From Sulfurimonas marina (GTDB taxonomy: Bacteria > Campylobacterota > Campylobacteria > Campylobacterales > Sulfurimonadaceae), in the NCBI RefSeq assembly GCF_014905095.1, contig NZ_CP041165.1, positions 1,302,001 to 1,366,000 of the forward strand: a DNA stretch of 64,000 nucleotides, written 5' to 3'. Both the position numbers and the translations under genes were made by a program. Of the stretch, positions 18,848-27,888 are shown piece by piece; positions within the stretch are counted from its first letter, which is position 1, and every line of letters begins with the position of its first letter. The notes under the pieces are model-generated. The model ran no database searches. It worked only from the letters and a program-made list of their open reading frames with translations, and was not told the DNA's origin.

Positions 18848-19430
18848 TTCCCTTAAACTTTTCCATCGTTACATGTGATGATGAACTGATATCGCTTCTT
18901 TTTAGAACTTTTAAAAATGTCATCCACAATATTTTCATATCTAACCAAAAAGATTGATGCTCTACATACCATACATCATACTCAAATTTTTGCTCCCATG
19001 ATATAGCATTTCTACCGTTTACTTGTGCCCATCCCGTAATGCCTGGCTTCACATCATGCCGTTTTTTTTGTTGTTCATTATAAAGGTCTAGATATTCTAT
19101 AAGAAGTGGCCTAGGTCCAACAAAACTCATCTCACCTTTTAAAACGTTCAAAAGTTGAGGCAATTCATCCAAGCTAGTAGTTCTTATAAATTTTCCTAAA
19201 CCTACCAATCTTTGTTTATCTGGTAATAAGTCTCCATTTTGATCTTTTTCATTTGTCATTGTACGAAACTTATATATACTAAATATCTTTTCTTTATATC
19301 CGGGTCTTTTTTGTCTAAATAATATAGGTCGTCCCATATTTAGCCAAATAAGCAGGCTTATAACGATGTAAAGAGGTGAAAAAAGTATGATCAAAATAAA
19401 AGCCAATAAAAAATCAAATAAACGTTTCAT
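18840..19430 (-). CDS. pglC: initiating phosphoglycosyl transferase (PglC-like)
   Basis: A 196-residue monotopic phosphoglycosyl transferase, the small PglC type rather than the large WbaP/WcaJ type. It has one N-terminal membrane hairpin ([20 protein letters not shown]), the catalytic Asp-Glu pair in [13 protein letters not shown], and [14 protein letters not shown] and [14 protein letters not shown]. It should move a phospho-sugar, probably diNAc-bacillosamine given the neighbouring PglF/E genes, from UDP to undecaprenyl phosphate. That would make it the starter enzyme for the repeat unit assembled by the downstream glycosyltransferases. It overlaps the PglA-like gene by 17 bp. Confidence 0.93.
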   Translation of the reverse strand: MKRLFDFLLAFILIILFSPLYIVISLLIWLNMGRPILFRQKRPGYKEKIFSIYKFRTMTNEKDQNGDLLPDKQRLVGLGKFIRTTSLDELPQLLNVLKGEMSFVGPRPLLIEYLDLYNEQQKKRHDVKPGITGWAQVNGRNAISWEQKFEYDVWYVEHQSFWLDMKILWMTFLKVLKRSDISSSSHVTMEKFKGSV

Positions 19431-20559
19431 AATACTCCATATATTGTTCTACTATTTTTCTAACATCAAACTCATTCTGAGCTTTCTGCAATGCTTTTTT
19501 CCCCATCTCTACTCTTAAGTCTTTATCTTTAAACAATATCTCTATTTTCTCGGCTAGTATATTTGAATTTCTAACTGGTACCAAAAATCCATTCATACCA
19601 TCTTCTACAACATCTTTACATCCAAAAGTATTTGTCGTTACCAGAGGCTTTGACATAGAGCTTGCTTCCATTAATGTAGCCGGTAACCCTTCTCTGTAGC
19701 TTGGTAAAACATAGATGTCACTTATAGCCGTTATATCAACAATATCATCTCTATGTCCTAACCATTTTACAACTCCATTTTGCAAGAACTCAGTACTTGC
19801 GCAAGAATGATTACCCTCATCTGTTCCGCCAACTAACAAAAACTCGATATCACTATATTTAGCTTTTAAGCTATTTGCTGCTTCATAATACTCTTTTATA
19901 CCTTTATCCCAAATAGCTCTTGCCACCATTAACACAACTGTTTTGTTTTCTAAACTTAGCTTTTTGCGAATATCTAGAAGTATAGCTTGAGAATAGTTAT
20001 CCATAGAAAATTTTTGTGTGTCGATCCCTACACTTTTAATGATCTTGACTTTCTCTTTTTTTATTATATGTTTTTTTAGCATATAATCCGGATCACTTGT
20101 GTTAACAAATACACAACCATCAGATAATTTAAAAGCTTTTTTGTAAAGTCTCTCCATAATATTTCTGACTATAATATTTTTCATACTATTATTAATATAA
20201 AAAGACCCGAGCCCTTCTACTAAATTTAGTACGATTGGTATACCGGCTTTTTTAGCTGCGAAAGTACCATATATATTTGGTTTTGCAGTAAAAGTATGTA
20301 AAACATCTATTTTTAAATTTTTTATAGCATGATAAATATTATCAATCGACTTTTTTTCAGAAAACGGGTTGAGCCCTTTCCTATCGATTGCATAGTTTAT
20401 TACTTCACAACCTATATCTTTTAAAGCTTTATTTTTATCCCCTTTTGGACATATAGCATATACTTTATGACCTTTTTTCAAAAGCTCTTTCATAATAGGT
20501 GTTCTAAAGAGATAAAGGTTCAAGTCCAAGTGTGAAAGGAAAGCAAATCGTTTTTTCAT
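19414..20559 (-). CDS. pglA: GT4 glycosyltransferase (PglA-like)
   Basis: A GT-B family 4 glycosyltransferase of 381 residues. The wording is very close to what is known of Campylobacter Pgl[67 protein letters not shown] and [17 protein letters not shown], the last holding the E-x7-E motif. PglA adds GalNAc to undecaprenyl-PP-diNAcBac, which fits the adjacent PglC-like gene. Donor specificity here is inferred. It starts 1 bp after the GT2 gene upstream. Confidence 0.88.
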   Translation of the reverse strand: MKKRFAFLSHLDLNLYLFRTPIMKELLKKGHKVYAICPKGDKNKALKDIGCEVINYAIDRKGLNPFSEKKSIDNIYHAIKNLKIDVLHTFTAKPNIYGTFAAKKAGIPIVLNLVEGLGSFYINNSMKNIIVRNIMERLYKKAFKLSDGCVFVNTSDPDYMLKKHIIKKEKVKIIKSVGIDTQKFSMDNYSQAILLDIRKKLSLENKTVVLMVARAIWDKGIKEYYEAANSLKAKYSDIEFLLVGGTDEGNHSCASTEFLQNGVVKWLGHRDDIVDITAISDIYVLPSYREGLPATLMEASSMSKPLVTTNTFGCKDVVEDGMNGFLVPVRNSNILAEKIEILFKDKDLRVEMGKKALQKAQNEFDVRKIVEQYMEYYETFI

Positions 20560-20560
20560 T

Positions 20561-21355
20561 TTAGTTTTTTCCTAAAAAGTTCTTTACAACTCTTCTAATC
20601 AGTTTCATTGTAATAAAAATGATTAAGAATACATAGTTCAGGCTTTTCAAGTTTCCTTGTTTCCAAAACTTTTTTAAACTAAAAAGTTCCCCTTTATACA
20701 TACCAAACATATTGCCGGATAACCCTGAATCACCATATGCTCTTTTATGTAGTCTGACCAGTTTTGGCTCTACAATTAAATATAAATCTGTTATTAATGA
20801 GGCCCGTAGCCATAAATCGTTATCTTCTGAATACTTCATATGTGTATCAAAGCCACCTAAATTCAAAAACAGTTCTTTTTTTATAACTACTCCGGGTGTT
20901 GAAAATTGTGTCTTTATTAATAATTCTTGAAAAGTAAATCTCTTAAGAACTATATTTGAGTTTTCATTATAATTAAATTCACTATATTGATATGTAGAAC
21001 CTAAAAAATTCAAATTATTTTCTTTTATTAGCTTCATTTGAATACTAAGCTTGTCTTTATGCCATGTATCGTCACTATCTAAGAATGCTATATAATCACC
21101 TACAGCATTAGATACACCTAAATTTCTTGCTTTTGAAGGCCCCCTATTTTCTTGATATATATACTTATAGTTTAAATCATAAATCTCAAAAAAATCTTCT
21201 ATAAGCTTTTTAGTACGATCGGTACTTCCGTCATCAATAATTACAACTTCATAATTTTTATACGATTGAGATGCTACAGAGAGCAGTGTTCTTGTAATAG
21301 TTTTTTCAGAATTAAAGCACGGAATAACTATTGAAATCATGATTTTATTTTCCAA
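20561..21355 (-). CDS. GT2 glycosyltransferase
   Basis: A family 2 GT-A glycosyltransferase (IVIPCFNSEKTITRTLLSV, VVIIDDGSTDRTKKL, YIAFLDSDDTWHKDKL with the metal-binding DSD). It has 264 residues from a TTG at 21355, overlapping the upstream gene, or 259 from ATG at 21340, which lies just past the upstream stop; the ATG seems the better start (MISIVIPCFNS is the usual GT2 beginning). C-terminal residues are hydrophobic, suggesting membrane association. Acceptor and donor are unknown. It belongs to the repeat-unit assembly genes. Confidence 0.88.
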   Translation of the reverse strand: MENKIMISIVIPCFNSEKTITRTLLSVASQSYKNYEVVIIDDGSTDRTKKLIEDFFEIYDLNYKYIYQENRGPSKARNLGVSNAVGDYIAFLDSDDTWHKDKLSIQMKLIKENNLNFLGSTYQYSEFNYNENSNIVLKRFTFQELLIKTQFSTPGVVIKKELFLNLGGFDTHMKYSEDNDLWLRASLITDLYLIVEPKLVRLHKRAYGDSGLSGNMFGMYKGELFSLKKFWKQGNLKSLNYVFLIIFITMKLIRRVVKNFLGKN

Positions 21356-22241
21356 ATAAAATCCTAATCAAATTAATAAGTTTAATAGTAACAGGTACCT
21401 GTTTTAAACATCGAAACTTCTCTACAGTTTTATCTTTAAAAATAGTTTTGATCATAAAATATGAAAACTGTTCAAGTTCAAAATCATTTAACAAGTTCAT
21501 CTTGTTCTTATATTTTTCAAAAACTCTATCTAACTGCTCATAGTTCATTCTTATATAATGTTTAGATAAAGCTAATGCATGCTTATAGTTTATACTTTGT
21601 TTTGATAAAGAATCATCTAAGTGTCTATACTTGAATAAAAACTCATCTGCATTTGAAATATTTGCATTATTTTCTGCAAACCTAATCCACAAAGCGTAAT
21701 CCTCAGCTTTATTGAAAATCGTTTCTCCATAAAATAATTTATGTAAAATTAAAAATTCTTTTTTTATCATTACAGAACCATGTGCAAATGGAACTGAACG
21801 TGATAAGACCATGTTATTAAAATCACTTTTACAAGATACAACACGTGCAGACAAATATTTACATTGTTTATCTACAATAAAAAAATGGCATCCACAAATA
21901 TCTAACTTCTCTGTTTCCATAAGTTGAATCTGTTTTTCAAATCTTTGTGGCAAACTTATATCATCTGCATCCATCCTAGCAAGATATTTTCCTTTTGCTT
22001 TTTTAATACCTTCGTTAAGACTCTCAACAAGTCCTTTATTTTCTCTGCTTATTAATACTATTCTCTCATCTTGATTTTTATATTTTTCTATAATCTCCAA
22101 GCTTTTATCTGTTGAACCATCATTAATTACGATAAATTCAAAATCTCTATATGTTTGACTAAGAATACTTTGAATTGCTTCATCAAGATATTTTTCGGCA
22201 TTATATACAGGCATTATTACCGATATAGTAAATTGAGTCAT
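21345..22241 (-). CDS. GT2 glycosyltransferase
   Basis: A 298-residue family 2 glycosyltransferase with SVIMPVYNAEKYLDEAIQSI, FIVINDGSTDKSLEII, LARMDADDISLPQRFEKQ (metal-binding DAD) and a C-terminal extension rich in Lys and aromatic residues. The wording resembles glycosyltransferases that add rhamnose, galactose or GlcNAc in O-antigen loci; the sugar cannot be read from the sequence. It overlaps the 480-residue gene upstream by 4 bp (ATGA) and belongs to the same operon. Confidence 0.9.
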   Translation of the reverse strand: MTQFTISVIMPVYNAEKYLDEAIQSILSQTYRDFEFIVINDGSTDKSLEIIEKYKNQDERIVLISRENKGLVESLNEGIKKAKGKYLARMDADDISLPQRFEKQIQLMETEKLDICGCHFFIVDKQCKYLSARVVSCKSDFNNMVLSRSVPFAHGSVMIKKEFLILHKLFYGETIFNKAEDYALWIRFAENNANISNADEFLFKYRHLDDSLSKQSINYKHALALSKHYIRMNYEQLDRVFEKYKNKMNLLNDFELEQFSYFMIKTIFKDKTVEKFRCLKQVPVTIKLINLIRILFGK

Positions 22242-23680
22242 TTTTTTATTGCCTTATAGATTTTCTTAGTTAGTTCATACAATCTTATGTCTGTCAAAAA
22301 CTTTATCAAGATAGCTTTAATTTTTATCTTACCATAATACAGACTTTGTTTCCACTTATTAATAAAGGTTTTAAACCCTTTATTCTCCATTAGAACTTCC
22401 ATCATCTTGCAATCACTTTTATCTTGTTCCTCAGCCCGGTTTTTTTTCATTTTATAAAGCTGAGTGAACGATATAAATTTCAAATCATTAAAATAAAAAT
22501 AGTTTTTAGGATTATAGATCAACTCTAACTTTTTGTTATTGTAATACTCCAGTTCATCATTGTTATATTTTAATTCTTTTTTATCATCTACAAAGTAGTC
22601 TATATCTCCTGATTCTCTTAATCCATAAACAGATAAAATAACACTATTGTTTAATACTATATTCTCTACGTTAAGTTTATTTTGCACCATAAAATCTTTA
22701 AACTTAGTAAGATTTGTATGGGTATCTAGATATTTATTTGGCTTGGCATTGTTTAAGAAATGGATACTGTTGTTATTAAAAACCATATTTACTACTCTTA
22801 TAGCTTCCTCTTTAGTATCTGTAATATGTATAGAGTGTTTTCCGACATTGAAAACATCCCGTATTTTATCTTTTATCCTTAAAACTTCATCCAAACTATC
22901 AGCTTGAAAAGCTATTACCCTAACTGGTTCAAAACTTTTAAAACACTCTAACAATTTACCTTGTGAGCCTTTAAAGTCGTTTTCTACACTTCCTAGCCAC
23001 TTTTCACCGTAATATATCTGAGAAAGTAAATTATGCGCACCATTAGGCGTGAGTTTTATCTCTTTTCTATAGACTATATTTGGTATTATTTCCTCGATCT
23101 CTTTGTCGTAACCTTGCGCGGTAGGCCATACAAAAGCTACATGTATATTATCTGCATACTCTACAAATTTTGTCGCTGCTATATCTAGCGCCTCATCCGG
23201 TACATTTCGACTATAAAAAAATTTGTAGTCATATATATGATCAGCCGTATTTATATTGACACACTTTAGCTTCTTATTAAGATAAATAGCACTAGCAACT
23301 CTATGGGCGCCATTTGCTATAGAACCATTTTTAGACAGTGGTATAACTGTTTTACTACTATCAAATCCATTACACTTAATATCTTCAAAGATGTTATGAA
23401 AATCTTCTATAAATCTATCTAAACTATTTTTATCTGCATTGCCAGGTTCTGTAAATTTACCGAGACTAAAAGCCCTAATATGTTCCGTATAGATCTCTTT
23501 AGCAAATTTTACATCTCTATCAATCATTTCAAGATACAAAACTTTAAAAGCCAAATCGAATCTTGTATTCGTTAAAAGGTTTTTAGCATCTATATCTTTA
23601 AGTTCATATTTATCTTGAACTAAATCTTTGTCAAAATGAGATTCCAATAACCTCTTTAATTCAAACTTATTGACTTTCAT
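22238..23680 (-). CDS. capsule-locus protein with ParB-like and nucleotidyltransferase-like parts
   Basis: 480 residues that I cannot assign to a named family. Around residues 108-135 there is PLSKNGSIANGAHRVASAIY, which resembles the catalytic loop of ParB/sulfiredoxin-like domains (G-x-H-R). Around 350-370, ILSVYGLRESGDIDYFVDD resembles the G-(S/G)-x-D-x-D core of nucleotidyltransferase-fold proteins, followed by ISFTQLYKMKKNRAEEQDKSD, common after that fold. The C-terminus is basic and hydrophobic (membrane contact?). It overlaps its neighbours on both sides (4 bp each), so it is part of the polysaccharide operon. A role in decorating the polysaccharide is inference. Confidence 0.6.
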   Translation of the reverse strand: MKVNKFELKRLLESHFDKDLVQDKYELKDIDAKNLLTNTRFDLAFKVLYLEMIDRDVKFAKEIYTEHIRAFSLGKFTEPGNADKNSLDRFIEDFHNIFEDIKCNGFDSSKTVIPLSKNGSIANGAHRVASAIYLNKKLKCVNINTADHIYDYKFFYSRNVPDEALDIAATKFVEYADNIHVAFVWPTAQGYDKEIEEIIPNIVYRKEIKLTPNGAHNLLSQIYYGEKWLGSVENDFKGSQGKLLECFKSFEPVRVIAFQADSLDEVLRIKDKIRDVFNVGKHSIHITDTKEEAIRVVNMVFNNNSIHFLNNAKPNKYLDTHTNLTKFKDFMVQNKLNVENIVLNNSVILSVYGLRESGDIDYFVDDKKELKYNNDELEYYNNKKLELIYNPKNYFYFNDLKFISFTQLYKMKKNRAEEQDKSDCKMMEVLMENKGFKTFINKWKQSLYYGKIKIKAILIKFLTDIRLYELTKKIYKAIKK

Positions 23681-24409
23681 CTAACAATCTTTTTTACAAT
23701 ACTTTTCAACCACTGAGGCATAATTTTAAGTATCCAGTTTGGAGTATAATTCATAATGCTTATGAAATTAGGCGTTTTGTAAGTGTACCCTTCTCGAATG
23801 TTTTGATCTAGTAAAGCAAAAAAAAGTTTATTTTTTGGTACATTAATATCTAAAGGAACACTAAAATTGTAATGGTTGTTTTTCATAAAACAGTTAAGTA
23901 AATTGGCTATATACTGTTCATTCTCTATAGAATTTATGTCGTAATCCTTAATATTTAAAGATTTTGCCAAACTATAAAATCTTGTTTTATATACTTCCTT
24001 TACTTCATATTTTTGTATTTTTGAATGATAGATTAAACTATAAAAATAATCTTCATCACCCATTCTAGGGACTCCGTCTGATGTATACTTTTTATTTTCC
24101 AACATTCTATATTGCCATAGTTTATCATAGTACCCATCTCCTAAAAACCTAATATCAAAATGCACAACTTTTATTATCAATAATAGTCTCATATGAAGCT
24201 ATTCCCCATGATCTTTTTTTTAACTTCATTGTTTTTGTAAAATGTTCTAAGTCTTCACACAAAACATCTACATCCTTATCATTTCCAAAAAAGTCATTAG
24301 GTAAATACTCAAAATTTCTTAATACAAGCCAATTACATTTGTTATTTGCAACCTCTATAAACTCTTGAAAACTTTGCCAATAGTTGTAAATATTTTGATC
24401 AGTATGCAT
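23677..24409 (-). pseudogene. nucleotidyltransferase-like capsule protein, split by a +1 frameshift
   Basis: Two open frames belong together: 24155-24409 (84 residues, WLVLRNFEYLPNDFFGNDKD, DVDVLCEDLEHF) and 23677-24192 (171 residues, VVHFDIRFLGDGYYDKLWQY and onward). They overlap in different frames at about 24167-24172, where the coding strand reads AATAAAAGTT. Removing one A from the A4 run gives a continuous protein (YETIIDNKVVHFDIRFLGDG) of about 243 residues. The D-x-D pattern in GNDKDVDVL suggests a nucleotidyltransferase fold, similar to the end of its 480-residue neighbour. Either a real mutation or an A-run sequencing error. Confidence 0.75.
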
Positions 24410-25433
24410 TAAATTCTCTTTTGATAGATTTTTTCTATTTCATCCATGAACTTTATTGTTCTTTGCTTATATGTATGCTCAGTTCTTGCTTTTTCTCAAC
24501 AGATAATGTTCTTATGTTTTCTCTCTCTTTGTCATTATTTAAATAGTACTTTATTAAGAGTGCAGCTTCATCCACACTACTGTAGCAAACTATATTTTTG
24601 CCAATGTCAAAATAGTCTTCCAAACTTGGTACATATTCTGTTATTTCAAATCCACCACGCACTGGTATTTCAAATATTCTCGCTTTTGTTTGACTTATAT
24701 TTTTAGAACCCGATCGAATTAAAGACTTAAAAAAACTCAATATATTTTTAGGATGATGCAGTAGATATCTTATATCATAACTTATACTATTAGATATATT
24801 CAAGTTTATTTTACTTTTAAGCATAATGTCATTCATTTGTTCATAAGTGATTCTACCATTTAACCATCCACTACCAAAACACTCCACTATTATGCCTTTT
24901 TTCTTCAGTTCATCTACAAACCATTTTCTAAATAGATTTGCTCCACCAATAAAACTAACATCATATTTATATTCTATATTTTCAAAATCATTAAAATTCT
25001 CAAATGAAGCATGCTGGCTTCTAATAACATTATTTTGTCCTATTGCTTTATATTTTTCAATACTAAATTTATCTGTAGTTATACAAACATCAAAATAAGG
25101 GGCATATTTACTGGTAAAAGTTTCAAATCTCCATTGATCGTCTCCAAACCAATTTACTAAAAAAAACTCTTTTTTTAAAGTTTGAAGTGTTTCAAATTGT
25201 ACTTCAAATTTAAAAATTTTAAAAAATATCATATCTGGATTATAATCATGTGCTTTGTTTAATATTGCTTCTTGTAATTTTTCATTTGTTTCATAATCAT
25301 CTAACCATATATTTTCAACTTCGTATCCAATCTCTTTTAACATATCAGAATGAGCTTTTTTATTCAAAGCCTCTCCGAGCTCTTTTTTACCATAGCTATA
25401 TTTAAGACCAATAAAAAGTATTTTTTTAATCAT
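24409..25433 (-). pseudogene. CgeB-like glycosyltransferase, C-terminus shifted by a lost A
   Basis: The uninterrupted frame (24453-25433, 326 residues) is a CgeB/DUF3880-type GT-B glycosyltransferase: FFKIFKFEVQFETLQTLKKE, LVNWFGDDQWRFE, VSFIGGANLFRKWFVDEL, and KARIFEIPVRGGFEITEYVP. It ends oddly in EKKQELSIHISKEQ. Adding one A to the A5 run near 24497-24501 restores the expected family ending EKKARTEHTYKQRTIKFM and moves the stop to 24409-24411, where TAA overlaps the next ATG (TAATG). That neat coupling argues the longer frame is the true gene, here shifted by mutation or by a base-calling error. Acceptor and donor are unknown. Confidence 0.78.
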
Positions 25434-26455
25434 TTAAGTTTTTCCTCAAATAACACCGATGAAATTTTTTGAGCAAAACCTTTCCCTTGAAACTGAAAAG
25501 ACTTCTCACTATTTAAGTATTTCTCTATATTTTCTAAATATCGCATATATTCTTCATTACTCATATTTTTTATAAATTTATAAAGTTCTTCATATGATGT
25601 GAAATCTCTAAAATCGATAAAACACTCTTTTGGTACATAATCCAAAATATTATTAGCACCCCAGTATACAGGTACACATCCAGCAAAAAAACTATCAAAT
25701 ATTTTTTCAGTGATATATCCTGGTATATCTTTTGCATTTTCATAACAGATAGAGAACCTATACTTTTCCATAGTCTCTTTTTTATTATCTACGGTGCCTT
25801 TATATGATCGATAAGACTGTCCTGTGATTTTTGCAAAAAGCTCTGGAAAGTATGGTATACGATTAAAAGCTCTTATAAAAATAGGTCCACTAAATCTATA
25901 CTTATCCCAGCCTATACCATAGAGATCAAAATCGTTCGGATGATTTTTCTCAAACCATCTTATAGCTTCTACTCTTTTACTATATAATTCAAGCGGATGA
26001 CTTACTTTTTTATTTCCGGCAATCAATGTACACAATTTTTCTTTTTTTGATAAGTTCTTATTGATATTTTTTGGAAATAGATGAGAGAAATTTAATTTAA
26101 AATACTTTATATCATCAACTAATTCATCATGCCAAGTAAATATCTTACTAAAATATTTATGTTTATCTTTTATATAGTTGTCAGATCGAATTATCTCGCT
26201 TTCTCTTAAAACTAAATATGAATTTTTGACCTTATCATTGTCAGGCAACCTATTTGGCATATCAAAGTAAAATATTAATTCTGAATCTTCTATACTATTT
26301 ATATCATTTGTAGATAAATCAAAGTTATATTTCCGTAGTTCTTTTCTTAATTCAATATATTTATTAAAGATATTATCTCTATTTTGCTCATTATCTTTAT
26401 CAAAAATTACATTTTTTTGCTGATAACTGGGAACAACAATACAAGCTTTTTTCAT
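25430..26455 (-). CDS. GT10 alpha-1,3-fucosyltransferase-like glycosyltransferase
   Basis: 341 residues. The C-terminal half holds the GT10 donor-binding signature: RFSICYENAKDIPGYITEKI then FAGCVPVYWGANNILDYVP. The N-terminal half contains LIFYFDMPNRLPDN and SYLVLRESEIIRSDNY. GT10 enzymes use GDP-L-fucose, and the same operon encodes GDP-sugar synthesis; because that pathway appears to lead to GDP-colitose, colitose (3,6-dideoxy-L-galactose) could be the transferred sugar instead. It overlaps the CgeB-like gene by 4 bp and the flippase by 4 bp. Confidence 0.88.
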   Translation of the reverse strand: MKKACIVVPSYQQKNVIFDKDNEQNRDNIFNKYIELRKELRKYNFDLSTNDINSIEDSELIFYFDMPNRLPDNDKVKNSYLVLRESEIIRSDNYIKDKHKYFSKIFTWHDELVDDIKYFKLNFSHLFPKNINKNLSKKEKLCTLIAGNKKVSHPLELYSKRVEAIRWFEKNHPNDFDLYGIGWDKYRFSGPIFIRAFNRIPYFPELFAKITGQSYRSYKGTVDNKKETMEKYRFSICYENAKDIPGYITEKIFDSFFAGCVPVYWGANNILDYVPKECFIDFRDFTSYEELYKFIKNMSNEEYMRYLENIEKYLNSEKSFQFQGKGFAQKISSVLFEEKLK

Positions 26456-27888
26456 CTAATCTTTCCTAAAATTCTTTTTTGTGCTACAAGATATATTAAA
26501 AATAAAAAGTATACCCCACTCGTAGTCATCATCAAAATATTTTGCAAAAAAGTGTGACTGTTTTGTATAAATATATTTAGCAATAGTGGCGATGCTAAAA
26601 TCAATGACTTTATAATATTTGTAAAATCTATCTTTATATCAAGCAGTTTTTTCATATTTCTATATAATAATAAAAATATCACTCCATTTGCTATCGCAAT
26701 AAAAAAGGGGATCATCCAAAGTTTTTCAGACATATCAAAAAAATAAAGTGATCCAATAGTAAAAATAAATCCTATACTGTAAGGTAATATTGTAGTATTT
26801 GTTTTAACCTCTGATTGAGACACCATATACACGAGATTCGTCATAACTCTAAAAAATTCTATTATCGCTCCAAACATAGCATAAATATATGCTTCGTAAA
26901 ATTTCTCTGCGACTAATAGATTTGTAAGATAAGGTGATAAAAGTATCACAAAAACTGCCAAAATAATATAAATAGGTATCATATAGCTTACAAGTTCATT
27001 CCATGCTTTTGACCTATTCTCTTTAGTGGCATGAGTTATTTGTCTTAGGTATATTGGATTGTAAAATTGAGTTGCAAGACTTTCAACTGCACTAAATATC
27101 GCTCCAGAAACAGCAAGACCAACAGCTATAAAAGCAAGTACTTCGAGAGAATACTTCGCTTCTATTATAAATCTATATGATTGGTTCTGTCCCCATTGTA
27201 AGAATAGAGTTAGAGTTACAGGTATGATAAAGATAGCTATCTTTTTTATATACTTTTTTTGAAAAGCATATTTTACTCTTTGAAGTGAAAAACTATTGTT
27301 TTTTACCACAAACTTATATAAACCTATAGAAAAAATAAATTGAGCTATAGCTAAACCATAGAGCCAGCCCATACCAGACTTATCAATGAAATTTACAATA
27401 ATAAGAGATAGTACTAAACCTAGTACTAATGTAGAAACCATATTGATAGTAAATTTAACTCTATCTCCTAAACTATTTACTGCACCAATAAGAACTCCAT
27501 GTGTTCCTGCTACAAGGGCTATAAATATGAATAACAAAAAGGTACTTAAATTATAATATTTACCATAACCAAATATTTGATACACTCCAAAAGCAATAAA
27601 AAGTGAAAATACTATAGCACTAACTCTTAAAAATAAAAGTACATTTGTGGCATTGAGTAAATTTTTGCTATGCTCCCAAGCAATTAAATGTCTTCCATAG
27701 TATTGACCCAATGGATTTAAAAAAGCAAAATTAAAAAGTGTAAGGATAGTAAGAAGTAAATAATAATTACCCACTTCTTCTTCACTAAGCAGTGTTGTCA
27801 ATATTTTGATAGAGATTAATGCAATAATAACTTGTAAAACTTTCCCTATACCTAAAATAATCAGGTCTTTTTTAAATGAGCTTATAAT
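26452..27888 (-). CDS. wzx: Wzx-type polysaccharide flippase without a canonical start codon
   Basis: An MATE/MOP-superfamily flippase of about 478 residues with 12-14 membrane segments, expected to turn undecaprenyl-linked repeat units to the periplasm. A TTG at 27799-27801 gives 449 residues but cuts the first helix. The frame upstream is open and encodes a natural N-terminus (SSFKKDLIILGIGKVLQVII), reaching the previous gene's stop at 27882-27884. It contains no ATG, GTG or TTG there: the likely initiator position (27886-27888) reads ATT, preceded by AGAGG. Start codon loss, an ATT start, or a sequence error are the options. Confidence 0.82.
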   Translation of the reverse strand: MISSFKKDLIILGIGKVLQVIIALISIKILTTLLSEEEVGNYYLLLTILTLFNFAFLNPLGQYYGRHLIAWEHSKNLLNATNVLLFLRVSAIVFSLFIAFGVYQIFGYGKYYNLSTFLLFIFIALVAGTHGVLIGAVNSLGDRVKFTINMVSTLVLGLVLSLIIVNFIDKSGMGWLYGLAIAQFIFSIGLYKFVVKNNSFSLQRVKYAFQKKYIKKIAIFIIPVTLTLFLQWGQNQSYRFIIEAKYSLEVLAFIAVGLAVSGAIFSAVESLATQFYNPIYLRQITHATKENRSKAWNELVSYMIPIYIILAVFVILLSPYLTNLLVAEKFYEAYIYAMFGAIIEFFRVMTNLVYMVSQSEVKTNTTILPYSIGFIFTIGSLYFFDMSEKLWMIPFFIAIANGVIFLLLYRNMKKLLDIKIDFTNIIKSLILASPLLLNIFIQNSHTFLQNILMMTTSGVYFLFLIYLVAQKRILGKIR

